From NCBI GenBank assembly GCA_020851235.1, contig JADZDD010000035.1, positions 248,001-312,000 on the forward strand: 64,000 nucleotides of DNA. Reading direction: 5' to 3'. Each line of letters begins with the position of its first letter. Position 1 is the first letter of the stretch. The translations under genes and the position numbers were made by a program. Below, one piece after another: positions 27,007 to 35,661 of the stretch. The notes under the pieces were generated by a model, which worked only from the letters and a program-made list of their open reading frames with translations, did no database searches and was not told the DNA's origin. Origin of the DNA: Burkholderiales bacterium. Lineage in GTDB: Bacteria; Pseudomonadota; Gammaproteobacteria; Burkholderiales; Casimicrobiaceae.

Positions 27007-27042
27007 CTTTCAGCATGCTGAAAGTTATGTTCAACTATTGAA
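27007..27042. promoter_or_regulatory. Two palindromes upstream of iclR, likely IclR operator
   Basis: A perfect 18-base palindrome CTTTCAGCATGCTGAAAG occupies 27007-27024, six bases from the iclR start codon, and a second inverted repeat TTCAA-CTA-TTGAA occupies 27030-27042. A TTGACA on the minus strand lies just upstream (27050-27055), so both palindromes cover the core promoter and leader. This placement fits autorepression. The first palindrome could also fold in the mRNA next to the ribosome-binding site. Confidence 0.65.
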
Positions 27043-27104
27043 TGGGGCGTGTCAAGCGTCCGAGGCTGGCAGCGTCCGGTGCCTCGGCCGGCCCCACGGG
27101 CCGG

Positions 27105-27524
27105 TCAGTTCCTGGGGTCGAGGACCTTCCAGATCCCGCTCGCCGAAGCGACGGGTCGCTCGCCCGCCGTGAGGACGCCACGGAGGAAGAGAAGAGCGCG
27201 CGTCTGCCGGACGAGCTCGGGTTCGACTTCGATGAACTCGCCGATGCGCGCTGCGGAGAGGAACATCATGTCGAACTGCACCGTGACACAGGGCCTGCCC
27301 CCTGTCGCATCCCAGGCACGCAGGCCGAGCGCACGATCTCCAAACGTCATCAGCATGCCGCCTTGCACGACACCAATGAGATTCGCGTGGTGTTTGGCGG
27401 CGAGGAAGCCGAAGCGATACTGCCTGGCATCGCGCTTCGACCATATCGGTCCGACGCGATCGATGAAGCCCTCGTCCGTCGACGCCGTCCAGCCGTCAGC
27501 AGCAAGATCGCGCATCGGCGACAC
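27105..27524 (-). CDS. PaaI-type hotdog thioesterase
   Basis: The 139-residue protein has the hotdog pattern FGFLAAKHHANLIGVVQGGMLMTFGDRALGL, where the usual H-G-G-x-x-x-x-x-x-D helix reads Q-G-G-M-L-M-T-F-G-D, followed by CVTVQFDMMFLSAARIGEF. Members hydrolyse acyl-CoA thioesters. The gene lies 103 bases upstream of iclR on the same strand and is divergent from the 27695 enoyl-CoA hydratase gene. A role in recycling CoA from pathway intermediates is inference. Confidence 0.82.
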   Translation of the reverse strand: MSPMRDLAADGWTASTDEGFIDRVGPIWSKRDARQYRFGFLAAKHHANLIGVVQGGMLMTFGDRALGLRAWDATGGRPCVTVQFDMMFLSAARIGEFIEVEPELVRQTRALLFLRGVLTAGERPVASASGIWKVLDPRN

Positions 27525-27574
27525 CCATTGGAGAAATTGAAAGCGCAGTGCGCGTCATGGATCGACGGTATCGG

Positions 27575-27604
27575 TTGCCCTCGATGGCCGGCCTTTGCGA
27601 TAGT
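27575..27604 (+). promoter_or_regulatory. Possible promoter of the 27695 enoyl-CoA hydratase gene
   Basis: TTGCCC at 27575-27580 and GATAGT at 27599-27604, with an 18-base spacer, give a moderate sigma-70 match about 90 bases before the start codon. Tentative. Confidence 0.3.
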
Positions 27605-27694
27605 GTGAATCCGCCGTGTCGCGGACCCCTTGCGCGTGACCGCGAGCCGACTCGGTCGAGCATCATTACATACGAGGCAACAAGGAGCTTGTTC

Positions 27695-28501
27695 ATGGGC
27701 ACTCCAGCAAATGAGATTCTCGAAGACGCACCCGTGGTGACATCCCGGGCCAACGGCATCCTCTCGATCACGCTGAATCGGCCGAAACGCAGAAATGCCC
27801 TGTCGATCGAGGTCATACAGGCGTTGCAGAAACTGTTCGACGATGCCGCGGGTGACGAGACGATCCGCGTGCTCGTCCTCGGAGCGACGGGAACCGTCTT
27901 TTGTGCGGGATACGACTTGCAGGAGTCGCGCGAGAACAGCGGCAATGTGGAGTTCATTCGGCGCCGGGCCGTCCTTGGCGTTCGCATGACACAGGCGATG
28001 ATGGCGTTGCCGCAGCCGGTCATTGCCAAGATCGGCGGCGTAGCCACGGCGGCAGGCTGCCAGCTCGTTGCGGCGTCCGATCTCGCGATTGCATCGACCG
28101 ACGCTCGCTTCGGCACACCTGGCGTCAACATCGGCACGTGGTGCGCCGCGCCGATGGTGGCCTTGAGCAGGGTCGTGCATCGCAAACATGCACTCCAGTT
28201 CCTGTTGACCGGGCAGCTGCACGATGCTGCGACCGCGCAGCGGATGGGGCTCGTCAACGACGTGGTGGCTCCCGACGAACTGGACGATGCTGTCGAACGG
28301 CTGGCGTCCTTGATCGCCAGCAAGTCGCCCTACGCAGTCGCACTGGGCAAGAGGGCCTTCTACCATCAGTTGGAGATGGGAATTTCTCATGCCTACGAAT
28401 ACGTGACCGAGCTCTCCGCTCGAAACTCGACTGCCTACGATGCGCGGGAAGGCGTCGCGGCATTCCTCGAAAAGAGGGAACCTCGGTGGGCGGGGCGATA
28501 G
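27695..28501 (+). CDS. Enoyl-CoA hydratase/isomerase family protein
   Basis: The 268-residue crotonase-fold protein has ITLNRPKRRNALSIEVIQAL, oxyanion-hole stretches VFCAGYDLQES and IGGVATAAGCQLVAASDLAIAS, and FGTPGVNIGTWCAAPMVALSR. The usual first catalytic Glu position (G-C-E-L) is Gln (G-C-Q-L), and the second Glu region lacks Glu as well, so classical hydration is doubtful; isomerase or another acyl-CoA reaction is possible. AAGGAG seven bases before the ATG sets the start. Its 3' end faces the MmgE/PrpD gene across 20 bases. Confidence 0.85.
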   Translation: MGTPANEILEDAPVVTSRANGILSITLNRPKRRNALSIEVIQALQKLFDDAAGDETIRVLVLGATGTVFCAGYDLQESRENSGNVEFIRRRAVLGVRMTQAMMALPQPVIAKIGGVATAAGCQLVAASDLAIASTDARFGTPGVNIGTWCAAPMVALSRVVHRKHALQFLLTGQLHDAATAQRMGLVNDVVAPDELDDAVERLASLIASKSPYAVALGKRAFYHQLEMGISHAYEYVTELSARNSTAYDAREGVAAFLEKREPRWAGR

Positions 28502-28521
28502 GCTGTCCGGACCGAGCTCGA

Positions 28522-29877
28522 TCAGCCCTGCACATGCGCGAGCAACTCGCCCAGGTCCTGCGCGGTATCGAGCCCGCGAACGGCGCGAATGATGCCGTCG
28601 CGATCCTCGGATGTGACGAGGCCCGTGGCCAACTCCATGAACTTTGCCTCGACGACAGCCCACTTGTCGGCAGCCGTCGCCGTACGACGGCGAAGGTCGA
28701 CGTGGGACGATAGCTGTCGGCCGTCCACCAGGTGCAACGTGGCGATGGCCTCGGGCCAGGCGAGCGTCGCGTTCTCGCTGATGCCAGCCACCGTTCGCAA
28801 ATCCCGCAAGAGTGGCTCGCGAACGCGATCATCGGAAAAATCCGCGACCCGGGCATGACCGTAGGCAACGGCCTGTGCCATCGCGTGGGGCAGGCTGAAT
28901 TTTGCCTCGAGGCCAGTGACCGGCTCCGGGATGGGTGCGTTCTGGATCGAGAGGGGGCCAACCTCTCCGCGCATCGTCGTCACGTCACGTGCTTGCAACC
29001 CGTGCTTCGCCCTCAAGTCCAGCACGGCCTCGATCAGTGCCTGGGTACAAAACGAAGACGCATGCGTCTTGTAGAGTATTTCGGTGATCGCCCATGGGCG
29101 CCGCCCTGCATTCCAGTCCTCCAGCAGGAAGTCCCACACCGGCGCGTCGCACATGACGTGGCCGAATCCGTTCGGTCCGCCCAGAATGTCGGCGGCACTG
29201 GTGAAACCGCGCACCGCAAGCAACGCGGCCGTGACGCCGTTTCGTGCGGCAATCCCCGCGTGGAGCGGCTTCGTCATCGATCCGAAGGTCTCTTTCAAGC
29301 CGCCGGATTGCGTCCCGGCAATCCCGAGCGCGGCAACGGTCTGCCGCGGGTCGAGCCCCAGAAGGTGGGCCGCCGCCACGGCCGACCCGAAATGCCCGAG
29401 CGTCGCGGTTGCGTGCCACCCACGCTGGTAATGACTGGGGTTGACCGCCATGCCGATCCGGAGCTCTGCCTCGATGCCCAGCGCGATGGCGCGCAGGACC
29501 AAAGCGCCCGGGGTACCCTGCGTCTCGGCGAGGGCGAGCGCCGCGGCGACGACCGGAGCACTGGGGTGCATGGCCGACTCGATGTGCATGTCGTCAAAAT
29601 CGAGCGCATGCGCGGCGGCCCCGTTGATGAGTGCCGCCTCGTGGGTCGGAATTCGACGGCGACGAAACCACAGGGTCGACTGCCTTGCGGCCTGCGACGA
29701 CCCCTGGACCTCATCGAGTATCGCGACCAGTGGCTCCCGACTGCCGGGGATGGCCACGCCAAGCGTGTCCAACAGGCAGGCCCTGGCCGTCTCGATCGCT
29801 TCGCCTGGGAGTGGGACCGATGCCGCTTTCGCGATGGTCTCGGCGAGGCGAAGAGTGATGTTGTTTGCCGCGATCAT
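28522..29877 (-). CDS. MmgE/PrpD family protein
   Basis: The 451-residue protein belongs to the family of 2-methylcitrate dehydratase (PrpD) and cis-aconitate decarboxylase. Family stretches include ARACLLDTLGVAIPGS, AALINGAAAHALDFDDMH, HPSAPVVAAALALAE, GYQRGW-like YQRGWHATATLGHFGSA, GTQSGGLKETFGSMTKPLHAG and YKTHASSFCTQALIEA. The D-F-D-D active-site Asp pair is present. Members act on small tricarboxylic or dicarboxylic acids. It may be the distal gene of the CaiB-carrier-carboxyltransferase operon, 221 bases downstream with no terminator that I can see. That gap contains nothing else recognisable. Confidence 0.9.
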   Translation of the reverse strand: MIAANNITLRLAETIAKAASVPLPGEAIETARACLLDTLGVAIPGSREPLVAILDEVQGSSQAARQSTLWFRRRRIPTHEAALINGAAAHALDFDDMHIESAMHPSAPVVAAALALAETQGTPGALVLRAIALGIEAELRIGMAVNPSHYQRGWHATATLGHFGSAVAAAHLLGLDPRQTVAALGIAGTQSGGLKETFGSMTKPLHAGIAARNGVTAALLAVRGFTSAADILGGPNGFGHVMCDAPVWDFLLEDWNAGRRPWAITEILYKTHASSFCTQALIEAVLDLRAKHGLQARDVTTMRGEVGPLSIQNAPIPEPVTGLEAKFSLPHAMAQAVAYGHARVADFSDDRVREPLLRDLRTVAGISENATLAWPEAIATLHLVDGRQLSSHVDLRRRTATAADKWAVVEAKFMELATGLVTSEDRDGIIRAVRGLDTAQDLGELLAHVQG

Positions 29878-30098
29878 GTTCAGTCGAGGGGATGTCCGAC
29901 GTGCTTCCTGAACGTCGTGCAATGCGGGCCATCGAGACGTCTCGTCGCGAGGCGGTGGGGGCCAGGCATGTTCGCCGATGATGCGGCCCGTCTACGTGAC
30001 GGGTCCACTGTACCACCTGGAGGTCGTGGCAGCCCTCCCTGCATGTCGTCCGCCTCATGGGTAGTGGGCAATCGAAGCCCGTCGCCCCCACACGCGAC

Positions 30099-31661
30099 CT
30101 ACGGCGCGACGCCCGCCCGGTGCTTGACGCCGAGGTCGGTGGCAAGGCGCCCCTGCATCGCGTCGACGAAGCGGCAAAGGTACGGCCGGGTTTCGCGCGG
30201 ATCGATCACGTCCTCGACCGCGAATGCCTCCGCGGTCAGGAACGGCGATGCCAGCGCGCGAAGCTCGGCCTCGATCTGCGCGAGGCGCTGCTGCGGATCG
30301 GCCGCCGCCTCGATCTCGCGACGAAACGCGGCTGCGGCGCCTCCCTCGACCGGCAACGAGCCCCATTCCGCCGAAGGCCACGCGACCTTGAAGTCGAGGC
30401 CGTTCTTGTCGGTGGTTGCCATGCCCGCCATGCCGTAGCACTTGCGGATGACGACGGTGAGCATCGGCACGCGCGCCTGCAACGCGGTGTAGACGCTGCG
30501 CATGCCTTCGCGCAACGTTGCCGCCTGCTCCGCTTGCAGGCCGACCATGAAGCCGGGAACGTCGACCAGGAAGATGAGCGGAATGTGGAACGTGTCGCAC
30601 AGCGTGATGAAGTGCGTCTGCTTGCGCGCGGCCTTCACGTCCATGGCGCCGCCGTTGACCATCGGATTGTTGGCGATGAAGCCGACGACCTTGCCGTTCA
30701 TGCGCCCGAACGCGGTGATGAGCGCGCGGCCGAAGGTCGGCTGGATCTCGAACAGCGAATCGCGATCGGCGACCATCGCGACGAGCTTCTTCATGTTGTA
30801 CGGGCGCCGGCGTTCGCGCGGAACGATGGACAACAGCGCCTCGTCACGCCGTTCGGGGTCGTCGCCGGTGTCCACGACCGGAGGCAGGCTCCACACGTTC
30901 TGCGGCATGTAGGAGAGGTACCTGCGAATCATCGCAAAGCAGTCGGAGTCGCTGTCCGCGGCGTTGTCGATGGTTCCGGCCATGTCGACCGCGATGGCCG
31001 CGCCGCCCAGGGCTTCCTTGTCGATCTTCTGTCCAAGCGAGCGCTCGACCACGGGCGGGCCGGCGGCGAACACCTGGCTCGTGCCCTTCACCATCACCGA
31101 CCAATGCGCAAGGATCGCGCGACCTGCCGGTCCGCCAGCGGCGGTGCCCATCACGGCACACACCACGGGAACTTCGGACATGAGCTCGACCGAACGCTCG
31201 AAGCCGTGCACGCCGGGAAACACGGTATAGCCTCGGCGCGTCGCCGAGGTGACGGTCCCGCCCGCGCCGTCGATGAGGTTCACGAGCGGGATGCGGTACT
31301 CATGCGCGAGATCCTCGACGAAGCCGCCCTGCCCACCCTTGCGGCGATCGCTTCCCCAACTCGTGCCGCCGCGCACGGTGAAGTCCTCGCCGCCGACGGC
31401 CACGGGGCGTCCATCGATGGTCGCGAGCCCCATCACGTACGGCGCGGGAACCACCTTCACGAGCTTTCCGCTGTCGTAAGTGGCCTTCCCGGCCAGGCCG
31501 CCGACCTCGCGGAACGAACCCGGGTCGCAAAGGCCGTCGATGCGCTCGCGAACCGTCAGCCGTCCGCGACTGTGATGCTTCGCGATCGCCTCCGCTCCGC
31601 CCAGCGCGTCCGCGAACCCGCGCCTCGCGACGATCTCGTCGGCTTCCGGTTTCCAGCTCAT
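30099..31661 (-). CDS. Acyl-CoA carboxyltransferase subunit, PccB type (first of two)
   Basis: The 520-residue protein has both crotonase-like halves of biotin-dependent carboxyltransferases. The N-half has KHHSRGRLTVRERIDGLCDPG, VNLIDGAGGTVTSATR and MGTAAGGPAGRAILAHWSVMVKG. The C-half has RMNGKVVGFIANNPMVNGGAMDVKAARKQ, LVDVPGFMVGLQAEQ and VVIRKCYGMAGMA. It would transfer CO2 from carboxybiotin to an acyl-CoA. The start ATG at 31661 lies 11 bases after the biotin carrier gene. A second, different carboxyltransferase gene lies on the divergent operon. No biotin carboxylase domain is present, so the complex must use the separately encoded parts. Confidence 0.92.
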   Translation of the reverse strand: MSWKPEADEIVARRGFADALGGAEAIAKHHSRGRLTVRERIDGLCDPGSFREVGGLAGKATYDSGKLVKVVPAPYVMGLATIDGRPVAVGGEDFTVRGGTSWGSDRRKGGQGGFVEDLAHEYRIPLVNLIDGAGGTVTSATRRGYTVFPGVHGFERSVELMSEVPVVCAVMGTAAGGPAGRAILAHWSVMVKGTSQVFAAGPPVVERSLGQKIDKEALGGAAIAVDMAGTIDNAADSDSDCFAMIRRYLSYMPQNVWSLPPVVDTGDDPERRDEALLSIVPRERRRPYNMKKLVAMVADRDSLFEIQPTFGRALITAFGRMNGKVVGFIANNPMVNGGAMDVKAARKQTHFITLCDTFHIPLIFLVDVPGFMVGLQAEQAATLREGMRSVYTALQARVPMLTVVIRKCYGMAGMATTDKNGLDFKVAWPSAEWGSLPVEGGAAAAFRREIEAAADPQQRLAQIEAELRALASPFLTAEAFAVEDVIDPRETRPYLCRFVDAMQGRLATDLGVKHRAGVAP

Positions 31662-31672
31662 CGCGCGCTCCG

Positions 31673-31894
31673 TCACACGTCCAGCACGGCGACGACCTGA
31701 CCCTCGGTCACGGGCTCGTTCTCGCGCACGCAGATCTGCGCCACCTTCCCCTTCGCTTCGGCGAGCACGGGGATCTCCATCTTCATCGACTCGAGGATCA
31801 TCAAGGCGTCGTCCTCCTCCACGGCATCTCCGGGCTGCTTGACGATCTTCCACACCGATCCGGTGATCTCCGACTTCACGTCCCTCGTCGCCAT
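31673..31894 (-). CDS. Stand-alone biotin carboxyl carrier domain
   Basis: The 73-residue protein is a single biotinyl domain; LMILESMKMEIPVLAE contains the M-K-M biotinylation lysine, and the barrel ends VTEGQVVAVLDV. It is about the minimal size of a free carrier. It lies between the CaiB gene (30 bases away) and the carboxyltransferase gene, and supplies the swinging arm between the biotin carboxylase encoded at 35662 and the carboxyltransferase(s). Confidence 0.95.
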   Translation of the reverse strand: MATRDVKSEITGSVWKIVKQPGDAVEEDDALMILESMKMEIPVLAEAKGKVAQICVRENEPVTEGQVVAVLDV

Positions 31895-31923
31895 GCCTGC
31901 TTTCCTTGTCTGGGTTCGTTATC

Positions 31924-33183
31924 TCACGCCGCGCCTGCGCGCGAGACGGCCGGCTCGCGCGCCATCGCCTCGCAGGCGATCACGCGGGCGGCCTCGAGGC
32001 GCGTGATCTGCGCCGCATCCATGCCGAGGAGCTCGGTGAGCACCCGGCGCGTGTCCTGGCCGACCCTGCCTCCCGCGTGGTGGATCGCCCCGGGTGTTGC
32101 GGACAGGCGCGGCACCGGCGCTGCCATCGCCACCGCGCCGAGTTCATCGTCGGGAGCATGGGCGATGGCGCCGCGTGCGGCGTAGTGCGGATCGGCAAAG
32201 ATGTCCGCCATCGTGAAAATGCGGGTGGCCGGCACGTCGGCGACCCGCAGTTTCGTCTCGAGCGCGTCGAGATCGTGCGCCGCGGTCCAGCGGCCGATGC
32301 GGTCGTCGATGTCCTCATGGTGGGCCGAGCGCGCCACCGCATCCTTGAACCGCACGTCCTCGGCGAGCTCCGGCGCGCCCATGCAGGCGGCGAGGCGCCG
32401 GAACACCGCGTCGCCCATGGCGGTGATGTGGATGAACTGGCCGTCGCGGCTTGCGTAGAGGTTGTTCGGCGTGCTGTCCGGCAGGCGCGAGCCGGCGCGA
32501 TTGGCCACGACCGCGAGCTTGTCGAACGCGGGAATGTGCGGCTCCATGAAACTGAACGCGCACTCGTAGAGCGCGCTGTCGATGTACTGGCCACGGCCCG
32601 TCCTGGTGCGCGAAAGGAGCGCCATGACGGCGCCGAAGGCGGCGTACAGGCCCGTGATGTAGTCGGTGATCGAAACCGCGACACGCGAAGGAGGGCGTTC
32701 CGGCTCGCCCGTGATGTGGCGCAGCCCGCTCACTGCCTCGCCGATCACGCCGTAGCCCGCGCGATCGCTGTACGGCCCGGTCTGCCCGAAGCCGCTGATG
32801 CGCACCATGACGAGGCCCGGGTTGTCGGCAGAAAGCGCCGCGTACCCGAGGCCCCACTTCTCGAGCGCGCCGGGGCGGAAGTTCTCGACCACGGCGTCGC
32901 ACTTCGCCGCGATCGCCCGCGCGATCGCCTGCCCCTCGGGCTTGCGCAGGTCGATCGAAACGAGCGCCTTGTTGCGAAAGATGCTTGCGGCGTAGAGCGA
33001 TCGGCCGTGAAAGCGCTTGCCCATCGTGCGCACCGGATCACCTTCGGCGGGCTCGACCTTGATCACCTCGGCGCCGAAGTCGGCGAGCAGGCGCCCGCAG
33101 AACGGCCCGGCCACCGTCGATCCCATCTCGAGCACGCGGTAGCCGGTGAGGGGGCCGGCGGGTGCCGCCTGCGCTTGCGTCAT
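31924..33183 (-). CDS. CaiB/BaiF family CoA transferase, carboxylase operon
   Basis: The 419-residue protein has YRVLEMGSTVAGPFCGRLLADFGAEVIKVEP, VENFRPGALEKWGLGY, MVRISGFGQTGPYSDRAGYG and the Asp-containing SITDYITGLYAAFGA. It is the first gene of the leftward operon with biotin carrier and carboxyltransferase, so it probably makes the acyl-CoA that is then carboxylated. It is clearly a different paralogue from the CaiB protein at 22314. The CoA donor and acid are unknown. Confidence 0.93.
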   Translation of the reverse strand: MTQAQAAPAGPLTGYRVLEMGSTVAGPFCGRLLADFGAEVIKVEPAEGDPVRTMGKRFHGRSLYAASIFRNKALVSIDLRKPEGQAIARAIAAKCDAVVENFRPGALEKWGLGYAALSADNPGLVMVRISGFGQTGPYSDRAGYGVIGEAVSGLRHITGEPERPPSRVAVSITDYITGLYAAFGAVMALLSRTRTGRGQYIDSALYECAFSFMEPHIPAFDKLAVVANRAGSRLPDSTPNNLYASRDGQFIHITAMGDAVFRRLAACMGAPELAEDVRFKDAVARSAHHEDIDDRIGRWTAAHDLDALETKLRVADVPATRIFTMADIFADPHYAARGAIAHAPDDELGAVAMAAPVPRLSATPGAIHHAGGRVGQDTRRVLTELLGMDAAQITRLEAARVIACEAMAREPAVSRAGAA

Positions 33184-33248
33184 CTCGCTTCCTCGTTACG
33201 CGTCGACGTTCATTCTGCGATTCATCGACAGGCGCGTCAACAGCTTTG

Positions 33249-33290
33249 TATGCATATTTGTTGACACGTGTTGCGAAGCGGGTGTACGGT
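33249..33290. promoter_or_regulatory. Divergent promoter/operator region between caiB-like and gntR genes
   Basis: An AT-rich island contains the palindrome TATGCATA at 33249-33256, a TTGACA at 33261-33266 that can serve as a -35 for the rightward gntR gene (TACGGT at 33285-33290 as a weak -10), and the short palindrome ACACGTGT at 33264-33271. In this GC-rich setting it is the evident control region for both divergent operons and the likely GntR target. Confidence 0.5.
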
Positions 33291-33330
33291 CGCATGACAC
33301 CGCCCGCTCGCGACGGTGCGAATCGCGGGC

Positions 33331-34065
33331 ATGACCCCAGCACGCGAGACGAGCTTGCCCAATCCCTCACCGACGTCGAAGACCGCCCGCCGCAGCAAGG
33401 CGGCGCGCGCGAGCCCGCGCGAGGCCAGGAGTGCGGCGGAGATCTTCGGCGTGCTGCGCATCCGGATCGCGCAGCAGCAGATCGCGCCCGGCGCGAAGTT
33501 GCGCGAGACCGACCTCGCGGAGGAATTCGGCGTGTCGCGTGCGCGCATCCGCGACGCGTTGGGCGCGCTCGAGCAGCGCGGTCTCGTCGAGCGCATTCCC
33601 AACCGCGGTGCCGTCGTCACGCGCCTCGACCTGTCGCAGGTGTTCCACATCTACGACATCCGCGAGGTCCTGGAGGGCCTCGCGGCGCGACTCGCCACGC
33701 AGAACGTGCCGAACGCGACGTGGAAGGAGGACTTTGCGCGCTTCCAGGGTCCGCTCAAGGAGCTCATCGAACGCGGCGAGCTCACGGAATACGTCGAGCA
33801 CTACGAGCGCCTGCGCCGCAAGATCATCGAGGCGGCAGGCAACCCCCTGCTCGCCGAGATGCTCGACATCATCTTCGAGAAAACGCAGGTCCTCATCCGC
33901 CGCATCATCATCCTGCCCGGACGTCCGGAGATCGGTCGAAGGCAGCACGCCGCGATGCTGCAGGCCATGTGTCGTGGCGCAGCCGAGGAGGCCGAAACGA
34001 TCCGGCGCAACGGCTTGCGCAGTGCCCGCCTTTCGCTCGAGAAGTACCAGCACTTCATCCTATGA
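33331..34065 (+). CDS. GntR family regulator, FCD (FadR-like) subgroup
   Basis: The 244-residue protein has an N-terminal winged helix (IRIAQQQIAPGAKLRETDLAEEFGVSRARIRDAL and GLVERIPNRGAVVTRLD) and an all-helical FCD effector domain (VFHIYDIREVLEGLAARLAT, YERLRRKIIEAAGNPLLAEML, RRQHAAMLQAM) with the usual acidic and His metal-ligand candidates. It is divergent from the CaiB operon and translationally coupled (ATGA) to the carboxyltransferase gene, so it probably regulates both. The start could also be GTG at 33316. Confidence 0.9.
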   Translation: MTPARETSLPNPSPTSKTARRSKAARASPREARSAAEIFGVLRIRIAQQQIAPGAKLRETDLAEEFGVSRARIRDALGALEQRGLVERIPNRGAVVTRLDLSQVFHIYDIREVLEGLAARLATQNVPNATWKEDFARFQGPLKELIERGELTEYVEHYERLRRKIIEAAGNPLLAEMLDIIFEKTQVLIRRIIILPGRPEIGRRQHAAMLQAMCRGAAEEAETIRRNGLRSARLSLEKYQHFIL

Positions 34066-35660
34066 GCCTTGACCCTGCCCAACCCGCCGTGACCATGCCG
34101 GATGCGCCACCGACCGATCCGCTCGACGAGCGCCGCCTGCGCATCGAGCGCGAGTTCACCGCACGCGAAGCGCGAGCGCTCGCCATGGGCGGCGCGAAGA
34201 AGCTCGCGACGCGCAACGCCAACGGCGTCCTCGACGCACGCGCAAGACTGGATCGCCTCTTCGATCCGGGCACCTACATCGAGTCGGGGCTCTTCTCCAC
34301 CTCGGCGCACCCCGGGGATCGCGACAAGTCTCCGTGCGACGGCAAGATCGCGGGCTTCGGCCGGATTGCCGGGCGGATGACCGCGGCGGTGTCCAACGAC
34401 TTCACGGTCATGGGCGCGTCGAGCGGTGCGACCAACGGTCGCAAGATCGCGCACATGAAGCGCGTGGCCACCGAGCGCGGCATGCCGCTCGTCTTCCTCG
34501 GCGAGTCCTCCGGCGCGCGCATGCCCGACCACATGGGTTCGCGCGGCATGGGCGCCCTCCTCGGCAACGACGGCCTGCAGTACCGGCGCATGCGCGAGGT
34601 GCCATGGGCGTCGGCGACGCTCGGCCTGTCCTACGGCTCCGCGACCTGGTACGCGGTGCTGTCCGACTTCAACGTGATGCGCAAGGGTGCGGTGCTCGCG
34701 GTGTCGAGTGCGCTTCTCGCCTCGCTTGCGATCCGCGAGGATGTCGACCCGCAGGCGCTCGGCGGCTGGGAGTTGCACGCCGAGATCACCGGCTTCGCCG
34801 ACCTCGTGGTGGACACCGACGAGGAGGCGATCGAGGCGATCAAGCGCTTCCTGTCCTATCTTCCGAGCCACCACAACGAGGAGCCGCCGGTGGCTCCCGT
34901 GCCCGCCGGCTCGGGGGCGCGGATGCGCGACATCCTGCGTCTGCTTCCGCTGTCGCGCACGCAGGTCTACGACGTCCGCAAGGTGGTGCGCGCGATCGTC
35001 GACGAGGACAGCTACTTCGAGCTCAAGGCGCGTTTCGGCAAGGGTGTCACGACGGGCCTTGCGCGCCTGGACGGCCGCACCGTCGGCATCGCCGCCAACA
35101 ACCCGCTCTACAAGGGCGCGGCGATGGATACCGATGCCTGCGAGAAGCTCACGAGCCTGCTCGTGCTGTGCGACTCGTTCAACATTCCGGTCGTGATGCT
35201 GGTGGACACGCCCGGCTTCGTGATCGGCACCGAAGCCGAGAAGCGCAGGGCTCCGGGCCGGATCATGAATCACATGAACGCGCTGTCGCTCGTCACCATG
35301 CCGAAGCTCTCGGTGATCCTGCGCAAGAGCTACGGGCAGGCGTATCTCAACATGGGCGGCGGACGCAATTCCGACGAAGTCGCGGCGTGGCCGACCGCCG
35401 AGGTGAGCTTCATGGATCCGGCATTTGCGGTGCGGATCGTGCACGGCCTTGCACCCGACGATCCCGGGTTCGAGGACGCGGTCGAGGCGATGAATCGCGA
35501 CAGCGAGCCGTGGGACATGGCGTCGATCTATGCGGCGCAAGCGGTGATCCGTCCGGAAGACACGCGCGACTACCTCATTCGCATGCTCGATGTGCATCGG
35601 CTGCGGACGAGCCACGGCGTGGGTCAGCACCTGATGCGCGCGTGGCCGACGAGCTTCTAG
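34062..35660 (+). CDS. Acyl-CoA carboxyltransferase subunit, PccB type (second of two)
   Basis: The 532-residue protein has the two crotonase-like halves: LGESSGARMPDHMGSRGMG with the G-A-R oxyanion element, LSYGSATWYAVLSDFNVMRKG, then RLDGRTVGIAANNPLYKGAAMDTDACEKL, LVDTPGFVIGTEAEKR and VILRKSYGQAYLNMGGG. It differs throughout from the carboxyltransferase at 30099. The adjacent biotin carboxylase gene starts 1 base after its stop. It may form a mixed carboxyltransferase with the other subunit or serve a second substrate. Confidence 0.92.
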   Translation: MSLDPAQPAVTMPDAPPTDPLDERRLRIEREFTAREARALAMGGAKKLATRNANGVLDARARLDRLFDPGTYIESGLFSTSAHPGDRDKSPCDGKIAGFGRIAGRMTAAVSNDFTVMGASSGATNGRKIAHMKRVATERGMPLVFLGESSGARMPDHMGSRGMGALLGNDGLQYRRMREVPWASATLGLSYGSATWYAVLSDFNVMRKGAVLAVSSALLASLAIREDVDPQALGGWELHAEITGFADLVVDTDEEAIEAIKRFLSYLPSHHNEEPPVAPVPAGSGARMRDILRLLPLSRTQVYDVRKVVRAIVDEDSYFELKARFGKGVTTGLARLDGRTVGIAANNPLYKGAAMDTDACEKLTSLLVLCDSFNIPVVMLVDTPGFVIGTEAEKRRAPGRIMNHMNALSLVTMPKLSVILRKSYGQAYLNMGGGRNSDEVAAWPTAEVSFMDPAFAVRIVHGLAPDDPGFEDAVEAMNRDSEPWDMASIYAAQAVIRPEDTRDYLIRMLDVHRLRTSHGVGQHLMRAWPTSF

Positions 35661-35661
35661 G

